DNA of 64,000 nt from Pyrrhoderma lamaoense (GCA_002794735.1 NBAZ01000012.1:310001-374000); one strand, 5' to 3'. Counted from the first letter of the stretch, positions 10,418-23,619 are shown. Notes: a model not told the origin generated them from the sequence alone. A program made the numbers and translations.

Positions 10418-13281
10418 GTTTTCGTGTACGCCGTCAACGTCGTTTACACTCTTGGCCGATGCAGTATACTTGTTAAGAAAATAGTGAATGATCTACTAAC
10501 TGTACAGGACTTCGGCCAACGCCGATAATATACTATTATTACGTAATGTAAGTTAGTATAACATATATAATATATATTACAGATTATATTATCACGTTCG
10601 ATATTTGTATTAGACTTGTTGGGACGTTAGGATAAATCACATATGACTGTAAATAAAAACCATTCAATCAACAAGGCCGAAAGATTTATGAGAAGAAACT
10701 AATCGGAAGTTCAAGAGATTATCGTATCCATCTCGTTTTGATGATTACTAGCAACTTCGTTGCCTACTTATCACACGCGTATCTTTAAGGAACCGAGTAC
10801 TAGTAGTCCATTTTACTATGAAACGCTTCTGTATCCGTACTGATTGTAAGAAACCTTCGCATCAACTTCTTTCCTTAAACAGGAAAGCAGAGCCTTTTCA
10901 TCATCAAACATTTACTCTAAAACGTCATCATACAAACGATCCTTACCATCCCTGTGTGCTAGCCTTTGCATAATTAAAACATCCCGCAATTCCCAACATT
11001 GGCGAGACATCGTTGAGATACATTATTGAAGTATTGAAGCTGGCTGGATAGCGATAAACTGACTACAGTTAACCGATCTCATTTTAGTTGGTTTACAAGG
11101 GATAACGTCTTTTATATGAAAGCCTTTTCGCCTTGAGACCTTCATTATCAAGGTGTTCGGTTCATTAGATCTAGCAAACGGATGCTTATTGATAATACAA
11201 AATTACTCATTATCCAGAAGTACGACCACTGGCACCGCTCAGCTTGGTTTAGCACGTGTACCAAGATTTACGTACCTTATCTCTTCTTGGGTGTTTACTA
11301 ATCATACTATCTTTTATACTTCTTAGGAAAAGGCGTAACCAAAATAAGTAATGCTTAAAGATGGATAAGTTTTATATTCCTCTATTGCTTTACATGTGAA
11401 TGATAAGGGTATGATGTAGTTACAAAGACTAAAATTTTCACTAAGGTTCAAAAAGAACATTTTCTCAGAAGTATGAAGTTACTAAATTTTTTGTGATCGA
11501 GTTACTCAATACGCAAAAATACACAATAATCCCTTCACTCTGAGTAGTTATGATATGGCTCTTGATCAGGAGACCACTACGCTGTATATCCTTAGCACTT
11601 ATAGATCTCGCAGACCCTATCAAATCAGAAAGCCAAATACCGCATCCATATCAGCCTAGACAAGGTTCCCGTAACTTGACTTTATGCCCTGGATTCGGAT
11701 CCAGAATCTTCATGTCGACAGCTTAGTGGAGAGCTTCTGAAAGAAGTTGCTTCATTCAGATACGCTTTGTTGCTTTGTTGGTGACTCTGTTGCAAAAACA
11801 GTCCCCATACTCGGGTAACCATCGAAGCTCATACTAGCTTCGAACAGAAAGTGCCAAGGTCACATTCATACTTTGAAGTAAAATGAACGAATATTTTATG
11901 ATCTAGAAGCCCTCGTTCCTTTTACACCCCATAATCTGGCTATGCAGGTATTGGGGGAGAGGAGTTGAGTCTAAAGTTTATGAAAAAAAAACTTTAGACA
12001 GGGTCAAAGATGGCTTTGATTTGCTAAAGTCCTGCATAGTTTCAATTGACTATCCTTGTGGCGTGATTGATGTAAAGCCGAAACGAGCGAAACTACTTTT
12101 ACTGTTGATCATATGCGTTAGTCCTTGAACATTGACCTCTGCGTGGAATCGGCTCAATATAGGATTCCAAGGTGCTAAAAATCGGCATGATCACTAGTCC
12201 GCGGATTTCACCCTAACAATCTCCTACTTTTATCGTCCATTTCTGACGCATACCGCTTTTTTCGCATTCAATTATTGAGATTACTTGTCAGGGGGTTATG
12301 GAGATCCCGAAATCGTGCGGCAACGGCTTCGAGCTACCGCGAGCAGATCACAGAACATAGGCTCAATTTCGATCAGTTTTTCAGCAAACAAAGTGGTGGA
12401 GAAGAATGACCCTGAAATAGTATTAGTCGGCCCTGAGAAGATATGTACGAAGGATCCGGCTGAAAAAATCAGTGAAAACACTCGGATATGTGAAAGTGAG
12501 TATCAGGGTATCTTTGTGGTGGCTTCTCAAGTAGTTCCAAGTAACTATTCAAGCGAAAGGTGAGAGAAAGGAGCGGCTATTTGGACGAACTACTAATAAT
12601 AATCATCTTTTGACGTATGAATTTGATTTGAGCACTTTAACTGGTTTAAAACACGTGTAGGGACACGGACTTAAGATATATCCAGATCTCGGCATGCAGA
12701 TTACTCCAAAGCTTATTACATACGAGTCCAAGACCAAAGACTAGAACACTGTAATCGTCAAATTCTCATGAATGATGGATGTAATATCGACTAGGAATAA
12801 AAAATCAAGAATGCTAATTTTCCTTAGTTGATAGGATCAGTGATCAGTCTTTAGGATGGTCCCTTTTAAGACGAAAGGGAAATTTGCACATATCAAAAAT
12901 GCCTTTCTTGCATCAAAATAATTTTCATCTCTTAGCCTAAACGATAAGACTAGGTTCCGTTTTAAAATGATTTTACTATGAAATTATCTGGATCCAATGG
13001 AAATCGATGCCATCAATATCGTGAGAAGATATATCCAAATACTTCTTTTGTAGTCAGGTCAAGACACGCGACTCGACGTGTCGTGAAAGTACTAGTAGTG
13101 CAGACTTCATGAGACCCTTTTCTAGTAAGTGTGTTACTTTATCACTGCCAATATTATAAAATTGGTTAATACCAATAATCAACTCACAATGCTAAGTGCA
13201 CTAGAGTCGTTGAGGAATGCCTTTACAATAGCAGTGGATTACTGTATACTTGTTTAACTCACGTGTTGCGAGCCAGCAGTT
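10418..13281. other. 2.9-kb gene-free AT-rich region
   Basis: Upstream of RACK1 on one side and of the transporter gene on the other, so it contains two promoters. Very AT-rich around 10540-10600. It includes an 11-bp perfect inverted repeat (11969-11979 with 11989-11999) and a short tandem GCTTTGTT near 11765. The longest open frame (12285-12563) lacks an ATG and has no recognisable domain. I see no transposon ends or tRNA. Confidence 0.5.
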
Positions 13282-14835
13282 ATGAATACGACAACGGAAT
13301 ACAGAACAGTACGAACAGATCCTGATGAAGACCCATGGGACTCGCGAGATAGTCTGGATGATGGTCAGGTCGGTTTCCAGCATGAACCTGTTCTATCTCT
13401 AAAAGAGCGCAAACGGATCTGGTGGAGAGATGCTGTAGTCAATATGATGTTCATCGCTGTCTGGTGCGTTTCTTTCATGATAAACCCATATCTTCTATTG
13501 TATCCGCTGATACTAGGCACACTAATCTTACTCCATGAAGGTTTACAGTTGCCATCGTACTTACGGCTTACAATAAGTGGATGTTCTCAGAAGATCATTA
13601 TGGCTTCTCCTGGCCGCTATTCGTCACAATGTTACATATGTTCGTGCAGTTCCTCTTTGCTGCGCTTGTGAGAAGGCTTTGGCCAAGAAGCTTCCGTCCT
13701 TCCCATGACCCGACGAAGAAGGATTATGTGTTAGTATTGTTACAGTCATGGCTTTTATACGTCCAGATGTCTAATAATAATATTCCTGTACAGACAAAAG
13801 GTTATTCCAACTTCAGTTGCTACGGGACTAGATGTAGGATTATCAAATATGTCTCTTAAACTTATAACACTATCTTTCTACAGTAAGTGATCGAGTCTTG
13901 AAAGCGGTGCATATCTGATAGGTATTTTGGTAGCTATGTGCAAGTCATCTTCCCTCATCTTTGTTCTGGCTTTTGCCTTTTTTTTTAAGTTGGAGAAGTT
14001 TTCGTGGCGACTTGTTGGCGTCATTCTTTTGGTATTCTTCGGGGTACTCATGATGGTAGCAACTGAGACGCATTTTGTTGCCCTGGGATTTATATTAGTC
14101 ACTACTGCAAGCGCCTTGAGTGGATTACGTTGGAGTTTGACTCACTTACTTTTAAAAGATGAGAAGATGGGTATGAATAACCCAGCAGCTACGGTCTACT
14201 GGCTTGCTCCAGTGATGGGCTGTACACTCTTTGTGATTAGTTTCATCCTTGAAAGTTGGATGGACATTTTTTCGAGCAAGTTTTTCGATGGAATCACGGT
14301 CACTCTTAATACCATAGTTTTCTTACTGATACCCGGGTGCATGGCCTTTGTTATGGTAATAACGGAGTATTAGTGAGTCCTAACAATGTATGTTGTTTGA
14401 CATTGCCTCAGCATTCACGCAATTTCAGTATCATTCAACGGGCCGGTGTTTTGCCGATGAGCATCGCAGGAATAGCTAAGGAAGTGTCACAGATATCTGT
14501 GTCGGCCTGGCTTTTTGGTGACGAGCTTACGCCACTAAACATTGTCGGAGTAGGTATCACAGTGTGTGGTATGTACAAGTTGTCTATTTCTACAACATCA
14601 GAAGCCTAATGAGCGCTGTGTAGGAATTATTCTGTTTACATATCATAAATATCTTAAATCCGTCAATCCGGACTTTGATGAAGACATACCAAGCGACCGA
14701 AGTGGAAATCTCATAAGTGGATCGTCACTAGAACTAGAAGAGCAAGAGCCTCTTGCTCGTCGACACACTCCCGAGGACAACTTTGAACACGTCGACTCAT
14801 TTGTAGCTCTCGAAACTTCAATAAAAGATTCATAG
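13282..14835 (+). CDS. YMD8/SLC35C2-like nucleotide-sugar/triose-phosphate-type transporter
   Basis: This is a multi-pass drug/metabolite-superfamily transporter of the TPT group, probably Golgi or ER located. The soluble N-terminus MNTTTEYRTVRTDP precedes the membrane segments. Diagnostic stretches are TAYNKWMFSEDHYGFSWPLF, SLKLITLSFYTMCKSSSL, GLRWSLTHLLLKDEKMGMNN and AGIAKEVSQISVSAWLFGDE, with YHKYLKSVNP before an acidic C-terminal tail ending SIKDS. The order and the FYTMCKSSS motif match yeast Ymd8 and animal SLC35C2. The first intron is best read as GTGCGT...CATGAAG, which gives IAVWFTVAIVLTAYNKW in frame; the nearer acceptor TTTACAG breaks the frame. The substrate is not predictable from sequence. 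Confidence 0.88.
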
Positions 14836-16449
14836 CTAATATTTTGTCAATGCTTTGTATATTTTTTACGTTGTATTTTATAATGTTGATTATTTTGAAT
14901 AATATGGCTTCAAGAGGTCATACGACAACCGTGGCGAGTGTGAGAATGAGTGCTCCGGCGGGCACAAACGGGGACATGGTTTCGATGGTTCACAGTGGCG
15001 CAGGGGACAAAGCTGTGTTCACCTATACTTGTAGCCTGGCTACCCTTTCTGCGCTCTTGATTCATATTTTTTTTTCATTAAGCTTTGAATGAAATTCCTG
15101 AGGATTTGTAAACCGTGTGTACCATCAGCGTTGATTCCTATGTGAGTAAATATGGACAATTCATTTGAAAAGGTGATATTAATAAATAGTATACTTACTT
15201 TTTTATGATTATGACGCTTCTGACTGTCCCCCACAGGACCATCCTTTGTATGTAACTTGTTGAAGTGGCCTATTGAAGCGATTGTCAAAGATGTTTTGTA
15301 GTGCGGCATTTTCCGAGTAGGAGTAGTGGCAGTATTTCAATCGATGCGATAGTTCATCAGTGAAACCAGAATAATGTAATGCAGATGTCGCCACTTAATA
15401 ACGGCTTTCATTGAGTTCGACGTTTTTCTTACTTAGTGAGCGGATACTACGGTTGATTGTTCTGATATATATTGTTCTAAAAATACAGTTGCACTTTGTA
15501 CAGCGTTTGAACTCCAGAGCCGCGGATACGAATTCCCGTCCTATTTTGTGATTCTTCAAACGCTGTTATGATCCCAAGGATTCATGTTGATGAAGAGGTC
15601 GCATCAACCCAGGTCAATTTACCCGAGAGGTGGCCGTATAGCCACTCATAGGGAGCAAGGGTCGGCAACTCTTTTTCCTCCTTCAAGCTAAAAACTCTGG
15701 TTGTTGCCGATTGTGCCCACGGCAGATAGAGTACCACGTCGGCTTAGGTAACTGATATTTCTGATGTAGTCAGGGTCGATAGTTCACAGTTTACTACGAG
15801 TGCCTGCGCTTGAATGAATCTTGGACAAACTACGCATCGGACCGTCACCCGCCATAGCGATCGTAGAGTATCCACTGTCAAACAGGAACTGTCCTTGTTT
15901 CTTTCATTTTGGAGCTCAGAGTTTCCAATATCAAGACGTTTGGGAAGCAGATGACTCAAGACAAGAACACGAATTTGCTTCCTTCTGCATAGCGATATCA
16001 CTGATTACTTCGTAATGGTAATCGCGAAAGACGTGTTCATCTCATAGACTATGACGATTGTGGGTGATTGTGACAAATATATTATTAATCATAAAAAAAT
16101 GGAAGATAACTGTGAATCCTGTCTCGTCTGATATCTTTGTTTTGCCCTGTGGCGAGAAGACGATACTCTCGGATACTGTATCTTGCATCAAACGCGTCCC
16201 GATAGGGACCCCGGAAGTCAGGTGCCAAATAGATGTAAACTCGATCACACTTGAATCTTTAGATCCACTGCACATTCAAAACAACATAAGACCCTGAAGT
16301 TCCTAGGCATCAAAATGTACGTTATATTCTACCCGAGCTCTAACCGACCATCTACCTATAAACGTTACAGGGAAGACGCGTTTGACCAGCCCGACCCCTC
16401 CTCCGCCCCTCCTTTTCTTCCCTTCAATTATACATACTAACCCGCCCTC
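14836..16449. other. Intergenic region, no supported gene
   Basis: About 1.6 kb between the transporter and the Zn2Cys6 regulator. Short open frames occur on both strands (for example 14844-15092 + and 15040-15309 -), but none has a recognisable domain or convincing splice structure. The 3' part (about 16300-16449) is C/T-rich, as expected for the promoter and leader of the downstream gene. Confidence 0.45.
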
Positions 16450-19359
16450 ATGGACGGAATACGATTCATCCTTGAAGATCCTCAGGCAGCTAACTCACGC
16501 CAGAAGAAACGATCGCGGCTTGTTACCGCCTGTGATACATGGTAAGTAGACCAACAATGGGCTCATTCGTTGAATGTATGCTCAGCTATGGTCCTGATCT
16601 TATATCCTAATTCGTTTTCCAATAGCCGCGCAAAGAAGATCAAATGTCACCAGTCCCCAGGTGCCCCAAATGTGAAGCCTGTCGTCTCTCTAAGAGCACT
16701 TGCCGCTTCCGGGATCGCGAACGCTACCATGCTCAACGTTCTGGTAGCCTTTCTGCATCTAGCTCAACCTTCAACCCTTCGGATAGTGAAGATACACAGT
16801 CATTTACCGAATCACCGGGAGTTATTGGTCGAAGAGCAACCCTTCCTACTCTCCATCAGTACCATACTCAAGCTTCTCGCTCGTCGTCCCTCCCTCCTGC
16901 TTTACCAAGGCTTCCTGGTGTCCTTAGTCGTCGTGCAGGGAGTCCGAACAGTGAGGTTGGGCCCCACCGTGTACGAAAGGCAAGCATGAGGTAAGCTGAA
17001 ACTGCTGCTTATAGTCACAGCTATATTGATTTCTATTCGTTTTAGAAGGAATATCGGCCCTGTGGCAATGGGTGATTATGGTGTACCCCATAGTGGGAGA
17101 CACTCTGGTCATTCCACACCTTCATATCCAGGAGTTTCTCCTCTTGCAGGATTCAGAAACCTTGCTATTGATGATTATTCGCAAAGTCTACAAAATCATT
17201 TCGACTCTAGTCGCCCAGGTTTTCCTGCACATAAGTCCATGGAGCTCGCGATTGAATTATTCTTTGAGAATTTCGGACCACGCTTTCTATTCCTTCATCG
17301 GGAGGCTCTTCGCCACACATTACTAGAGCAGGCACTCCCTGCACCGTTCGCGAACTGCATTGCTGCGCTTTCCCTGAGGTATACAGAGACTAATAGCTTC
17401 TACTGATGTCATGTACTTACTTTCTACAACTATAGGTTTTCGGCAACTGAGTCAACTACTCCCCGCGTACAGCTAGGTGACCCATACCTCGAAATGGCCA
17501 AGGTATGACTTTAGTCTTGATGATCATGAATTTGCCTTTGTCTCACGAGTATTAATAACACAATAGGACTTAATTGTTCCTCTTGTTTATTCTCCTTCAG
17601 TGGAAAATCTACATTCACTTGTTCTTCTGTCATGGTCCGAATATGGCACTGGTAGGGAAAATGGCCTAAATCTGTATAGCGCTGTAAGTGAATTATTACC
17701 TGATTTATCTGATCAAGTCTAATTGTCTTTATTTAGCTTGCGGTGCAAATGGCTATGGAACTTGGGCTTGGTAATGAACAAACTATACTTTCACTGCCCA
17801 CCGAACACGAGCGGATGGACCTGCGCCAGACTTGGTGGAGTGTTGTGATCTTGGATATCTTGTCATCCTGGGTTACAGGCAACCCTTTGAATCTGAACCT
17901 GCAAGGTTGCACGACGGGATTACCGCCTTCAACATTCTTACCTTCTGATCCAGCGTTGTCTCCTTACCTCACGTTACATGAGTTACTCAGGATTCGTGAT
18001 TCCATGCTCCAGCTGATCAACCTTAGCTTCAATGTTAACACTCAAACAAATACTGAGGTTGATTTACAGTAAGTTATTGTTGTTATATTTTCAGAATGAT
18101 ATCGTTAACCATATCCAAGGGATGTCCGATCTCGATTACTTTCTATTCAATTATCTCTCCCCTCAAATTTGGAATTTAATGTTGTAAATCTGCGTCGTGC
18201 TGTTCAAGACCGTCAAGAGACCGTCTTTGTATTCCTTCATCTCATCCTCAACTCTTTGATTGCGATGAGCCATTGTCCATCCATTTTCCGTTCTCTACCC
18301 ACATTCCACGGATACCTGATATTGTTTCTTCTGTAAGTCAGCTTTTCTGATGCCGCAGTACTTTTGCTAATTGACTCTTTTAGTCCGCTCGCACAATTCT
18401 TGATATTGTTGTAATGTTAGAACAAGTTGATACCCGAGCTATTGGTTCTCTTCCATTTTTGGATTTCCCGCTTGCAATCGCCGCTCGTGTCTTTGCCCTT
18501 GAAAGTCGGGCGGAGCAGGAGATCACAGCGTCTGAGGGCTGCCCTATGGCTCCCAGGGGACGTTTCGCCGAGGTCAATTACGGTGTTTGCAGTAACATTT
18601 TAACCCGACTTGCCGAGTGAGTCTGATTTGTAATGAAAATCTTAAAGTAACCGGTAGCTTATTACTTTTGCAGGCACTGGGGTAACGTTCACAACGTCCA
18701 GATGGCCGTACAGAGCGGAACAGTATGGACTTACATAAGCCCTGTACAACAAAGTCCAGTTGCGATCCCATCGGCCTTAGGTGCGTGTAATAATTGTTTT
18801 TGTATTATACAAACAAGCTTACAAACGTGCTACTAGACCTACATGGCGTAGACCACTTTTCTCAGGTTTCGCAGCTTGTGCAAGTCGATCCACAGTCAGA
18901 CGATCAGCATGAACTTGCTCTTACTTACTCGGATAGTGAAGTTTCTCGTGAACCATCACCTTTGCTGTTTGATTTCCCCGGCCTGATGAACAATGGTACT
19001 CGCCTGACTACCGGCATCAACAACACAGATAACATTCAACGACCATCGTCTGATCCAACTCCAACAACAATGCTTCCACCTGTATCTCTTGCCGGGGAGA
19101 AGTCGCAACGTACGAGGATCTGGCAGGCTATCATTTACCCGGCCCATTCTCTGCAGCGAGCCATAGCTCCGCAGGCGAATACTTTTCGGTGATGCACGGA
19201 AATGATTGTATGTCTGCTGCCTCTGTATATGGAAGCGATGCTGGTCGAGAACTCGGTGTCTCCGCTTCTTTCCCACCTTCTCCTTGGTATGTAAATCAAC
19301 ATGTTCGCTTTTTGTTCTTTTTTAACTAAAACATTGTTATATCTAGGTTACTCACCTAA
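16450..19359 (+). CDS. Zn2Cys6 binuclear-cluster transcription factor with fungal_trans domain
   Basis: This is a nuclear, sequence-specific DNA-binding regulator. The ATG at 16450 starts MDGIRFILEDPQ. The first intron splits the zinc cluster: LVTACDTC, then RAKKIKCHQSPG, then KCEACRLSKSTCRFRDRERY, giving six cysteines in the usual C-x2-C-x6-C...C-x2-C-x6-C order. The halves are joined in frame only if the CCCC run at 16664-16667 has one more C. A middle homology region follows from about 17230 (SMELAIELFFENFGPRFLFLHREAL), and FAVQMAMELGLG- and RMDLRQTWWSVVILD-like text near 17740-17860 is typical of fungal_trans domains. The tail is Ser/Pro-rich. Another one-base break near 19094-19097 decides whether the protein ends at 19192 or, as given here, at the spliced stop 19357-19359. 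The target is unknown. Confidence 0.82.
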
Positions 19360-22263
19360 TACTCTGTCTAATTTCTAACAAATCGAATAAAATTCTGTAA
19401 CTCATAAAATGACACTGTACTCCACGTCCTCTCCTTTCATTTGCACCTCGAATACCACTTTCTCTCATTTTTCTCGCACACGTTCTACATTTCCTTCATT
19501 CTTCGTCTTCGACCATATTATGTGTGAATTATTACTTGACTTATTGGTTTTCAAAGCACTGCTTCTTTATTTTTCTCAGGTTCGATTTTTCGTCATTCTT
19601 TTGCATGTTCCTGATTTCATGTTGTATATACACCCTTAGCATTCTTTCTTTCTTTTGCCTTTAATTTTATTCAACCTCAAAATTGGCTATCAGTCTTCGA
19701 TTTCACTTTTTATTTGTATTTTAGACTATTTAACAACCTGTTGTAGGGTTGATGGCTCTTTCATAAACCATATACCACCTAAATGTTCTAGGATCATTAA
19801 AATGACAAAAATGTTATATAATAACTGTGATTATTACATGTGCCTGTTTTGCAAATTGTTGATTTCTTCATGCATAGAAGTGCGATTAGTGCTAGTTCAA
19901 GAGAGAAAATCCGCAGTCAAAACTAAGATCTGACACTTCAGCGATCAAAATATCTTATTACATGTAGAATTCATTTAAATTTCGGATGAGACGTTCAACA
20001 GAGAAAATCCTAGATCTTCGTCGAACGAGGGGTTTCGCCGGTCATTTGAAAAGCTCTCAAAACAGATGTCAATACCCGATTTTCCCGATTTTCCAATAGG
20101 AAGTCTCATACAAAAATCACATCCACCAATCACCGATGGCTACCCTAGTTGAGAATCACAATGATAAGTATCGGTGCTTGTATTTTCATTTTCCTTATAT
20201 AGGAAAAGCAAAATTGAGCGTCAACAAGACAAAATTTTTGGGAAAGCCAGTTTCTTCTCGGTAATAACTCATACAGGGTCGTTGAAGCACCTTCAAAATC
20301 TCACAGTGCACTTGAAAAATATATTTAGGCGCTGCCTCGCACTGTTCTCCGGGCGGATAGTCTCTACCTTTTCCGATAATGAAAGGTCAACGGATCCAGG
20401 CCATCTTTTACTCGAACCTTGATCGGTATCGATATGCGAATATTACAACATTCTGAGGCTATTCGTCAGAATGATGGGTAAAGGTTCGTCTTGATAGTGC
20501 ATAGCTGATCGATGTATCATCGTCTGCCACCAAGCCCAAAAGGAAGATACTCACGTGTACCGATTTCTTCTTAATTAATTCGCTCAACTACATTTCCTTG
20601 TTGCGAAGCACTATAATAATAGCCAGATGATTGAAGTTGATCACAAATTTCCAATTTAAACGTGCTTGAAACCGATGGTTTATCTGATCAAGCAACAAAT
20701 CTTTGACTGAGATTTTTAGGTATTACAAGATGTCTTTGCGCTAATAATTGTTTTCTTCGTTTTTGGCTATGTACTGGCACTCTCAGGGATAAGATCCTTA
20801 GACTGAGCTCTAGACATCTATATACACTAAGCTTAGTGTCTCAAGGACCTAAGGCATGAACTCACAAAATTCCTTTACGTATCCCTAAGTTTGATATTAT
20901 ATGTGATTCTATCCCCGAGGTCCCGATCAATGTTTTCCGAACTTACTTACAACAATGTTTTTTGTTGTAACGCCATAGCACACAATCACATGAAGTATAA
21001 TCAGTGTTGTACTCAACAGGGAACTAAGTATAATATCAGTAAGGAGACAATTGGGTGCTATGTTGATTCTCTAGGCAAAGTCTAGTCGAAGAATGTATCG
21101 TCAGCTCCACTTAGCTCACTGAAGAATAGAATAGCTATAAGGTGGGGTACGAGGATGCCGGCGGAAACGCCTCTTAGAAGGGGGATTATTTTCTATTCTG
21201 AAATTCCATATAATTCTCAATATGTGAGAGTGATGTAGTCACGCAACAAGAATTCGAAGAAACTTACTTTAGTATTTTTACTATTCTAGTGGTATCCATG
21301 TTTACCTGCCATCGTCATAAGTACCATCGTCTACACAAAGGCGGCCGCTGTGCCTTGTATTTCGAAACTGAAGGCTGCCAATTTTTTATTTGCTGGTCAG
21401 CCAAATGATAGTGGGACAAAATATGACTTGGGAGTGACGTTCTGTTCCTATGGTTAAATGGTTTTAGCAGCACGCGTGTGGTACATTAGACTTTCAGATA
21501 CCTAGATACATTATCTACATAATCCCGGTCTTGGTATCCGAGGCACGCGGGGGAGTAAGAGGGATACGAGCGGATAATGTGGAACTGTCCGGGGACTCTT
21601 TTCTACAAGGAAGAATAATTAGTGGGTTCGAATCCACTATCTTCAACTCTTGTAACATAGTTTTATCGATATCCGATAATTTTGATGAGACTTGGCTGAT
21701 ATAGCATTTAGAGCAATTTTTTTTACATTCGACGGAACATCTGTAAAGCCAGTTCTTTTTCTCCAGCACATGAAAACTGTAAAACGCGGAAGCATATTCT
21801 CATTGATATTAAAAATGCACTGGATCTGGAAGATAACTCATCTAGGGACAAGATAAGCGACTAGTAATTTTGATGTAGAATACTTGTTAATTGTTTCATA
21901 GCTTCGTCAGGAGGATGCCACGTAGTACTCTCAAGTTTGAAGTGAGTAGAACTCCGTGAAGTATGACCAGTGTTTTCATCTATATGAGGTAACATCTGGT
22001 TCTGAAACCATAACAATAGATGCCCCCCCCCCCTCCCCATTTGATGAACCAGTACATGAGTCGCAGCAACAGAAAATGAAAGGTGATATCACACGTCAAT
22101 TTTCAAGATAGATATGATTAGAAGTATTCGTCTAGTCTATGTTCAACTGTGTTCAGTAGAGGCGTGACTCAGACTGTATATAGTCACCGCTCAAAACACG
22201 TGGAAATACAACTCTTTCCTAAACTGTTGAATAGTTACTATAGTACTTAACCTACGGAGTGCC
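19360..22263. other. 2.9-kb gene-free AT-rich region
   Basis: Lies between the Zn2Cys6 gene and ATG5. It begins with T/C-rich 3' flank. It contains a C11 homopolymer (22023-22033) and a palindromic TAGTGGGTTCGAATCCACTA element (21620-21639) that mimics a tRNA T arm but has no cloverleaf around it. Open frames here are short and unrecognisable. No transposon or RNA gene is supported. Confidence 0.5.
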
Positions 22264-23456
22264 ATGACCTATCCCGCTCGACACGACCCATCTCCCTCAG
22301 CGTTCTCAACTCCTGCATCGACAACCCTTTTTAGAAGGCTTACATGGGAGGGTACTGTCCCGCTCGAGATCCACGTTGACCCAAACGAGTTACCTGCTAA
22401 TAGTGACCGAGGTCTTGATTGTTATTACATTCAAGCGCCGCGCGTCAGTTACCTACCGTTACTCGTACCAGAAATAAAGCGCTTTTTATATGATATTGCT
22501 TTTGATCAGACTGCAGCAAAGACTGTTAAGGATGAAGATTGGTGGTTTGAGACAGAGGATAAGATACTAATGAGATGGTAAGGCACTATTTCGTATCGAA
22601 GGGGAGGAGCTTGAATTAAACTCATCATACTTGCTGACCTGAAGGCACTGGTCAATAGGTTTACTTTATGACTTCGCAACTATCACTGGCTCAATAAAGC
22701 GGAAGTCGACGGAAAAGCAGACCGGCCCACTTCGTCTTATTTTACATCTGGCTGCACCCCCGCACGATAAATTGTTGATATCCCCGAGTATAGAAGCCTG
22801 CAAACAAGCATTCATGGGACAGCTCAAAGAAGCAGACTTCTTAAGATGGGGTAATACAAAGCGAATTACTGGACTCCGGCAAGCGGAGCAAGATGGACTA
22901 TGGGAGGGTATCAGGGAACGTAAGTCAAGTGCATTTCTAGCATTTTACAGCCGAGAATCATAATAGGGGGTGCTATACACAGATAATTTCGACGAGTACT
23001 GGAGAATTGCATCTCGTGTAACTCCAACTACAACACCTTTACGCCCCACTTCTCCCGCACCACAATCCGTTTCACTACACTCTCGGCCACCTTCAGCTGA
23101 TACTTCGGGACCCCAGACAAGGATGGTGCTTACAACGTTAGGAGTGTACCAGTCCGAATGTATCTTCCGGATGGTCCCGTTCTACAGGATATTGCCCCCC
23201 AATGGCTGATACAGGTGAGCTATATCTACCAATTAAAAGCAGCAATCACAGAGATCTAATAAGTCTGCAAGGTGTATACAATACTCTAGGAAAGTTCTTA
23301 ACTTCCCATCTTCCCCTTCTTTTCGCCACCCAGAAACCCCTTGCCTATCCCTTGATACAAGGAGTGATCTGTCCATTAGATGCAGAACTCGCTTGGTTAG
23401 GAGCGTGTATGGCTGGAGCTGATGGATGGGTGAACATTATGATAGGTATCTTATAG
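22264..23456 (+). CDS. ATG5: Autophagy protein Atg5
   Basis: Atg5 is conjugated to Atg12 and with Atg16 forms the E3-like complex that lipidates Atg8 on the phagophore. The ATG at 22264 begins MTYPARHDPSPSAF. Conserved N-terminal text is LFRRLTWEGTVPLEIHVDP, then YYIQAPRVSYLPLLVPEIK. Next come the WHWSIGLLYDF motif across intron 1 and GPLRLILHLAAPP. The helical segment CKQAFMGQLKEADFLRWGN follows. The C-terminal ubiquitin-like part has VRMYLPDGPVLQDIAP, then LGKFLTSHLPLLFATQKPLAYPLIQGV and a tail near LAWLGACMAGADGWVNI. The Atg12-acceptor lysine should fall in the middle helical region. Introns are short GT-AG. A tRNA gene follows within 100 nt. Confidence 0.93.
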
Positions 23457-23537
23457 TAAATCATGTTAATACTAAGTGTCGAGAACAGTAGTAGGATTGT
23501 CCATAACATATTCTTTTAAGCTACCAAGTTTTGCAAT

Positions 23538-23619
23538 GGCGCTATAGCAAAGTGGTTAATGCGGCAGTTTAGAAAGCTGCTCCTCTTCGAGGGCGCAGGT
23601 TCGAATCCTGCTGGCGTCG
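23538..23619 (+). tRNA. tRNA-Ser (anticodon AGA), second copy
   Basis: This 82-nt class II tRNA is the same as the copy at 4979-5060 except for two positions: the last base pair of the acceptor stem (7:66) is A-T here and G-C there. Anticodon loop TTAGAAA, the long variable arm and T arm GCAGG-TTCGAAT-CCTGC are unchanged. It lies between ATG5 and RMT2, same strand as both. Confidence 0.96.

Noticed and set aside
12285..12563. 92-codon open frame on the + strand
   Set aside because: It starts at TTG, not ATG, has no domain and no convincing splice partners.
13464..13560. Suspected frameshift in the transporter first exon
   Set aside because: The acceptor CATGAAG gives a continuous frame (VWFTVAIVLTAYNKW).
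14844..15394. Short frames on both strands downstream of the transporter
   Set aside because: No recognisable domain; a trial splice of the minus-strand frames gave no known protein.
21620..21639. T-arm-like TAGTGGGTTCGAATCCACTA suggesting a tRNA
   Set aside because: The stem closes an 8-nt rather than 7-nt loop and there is no acceptor, D arm or anticodon stem around it on either strand.
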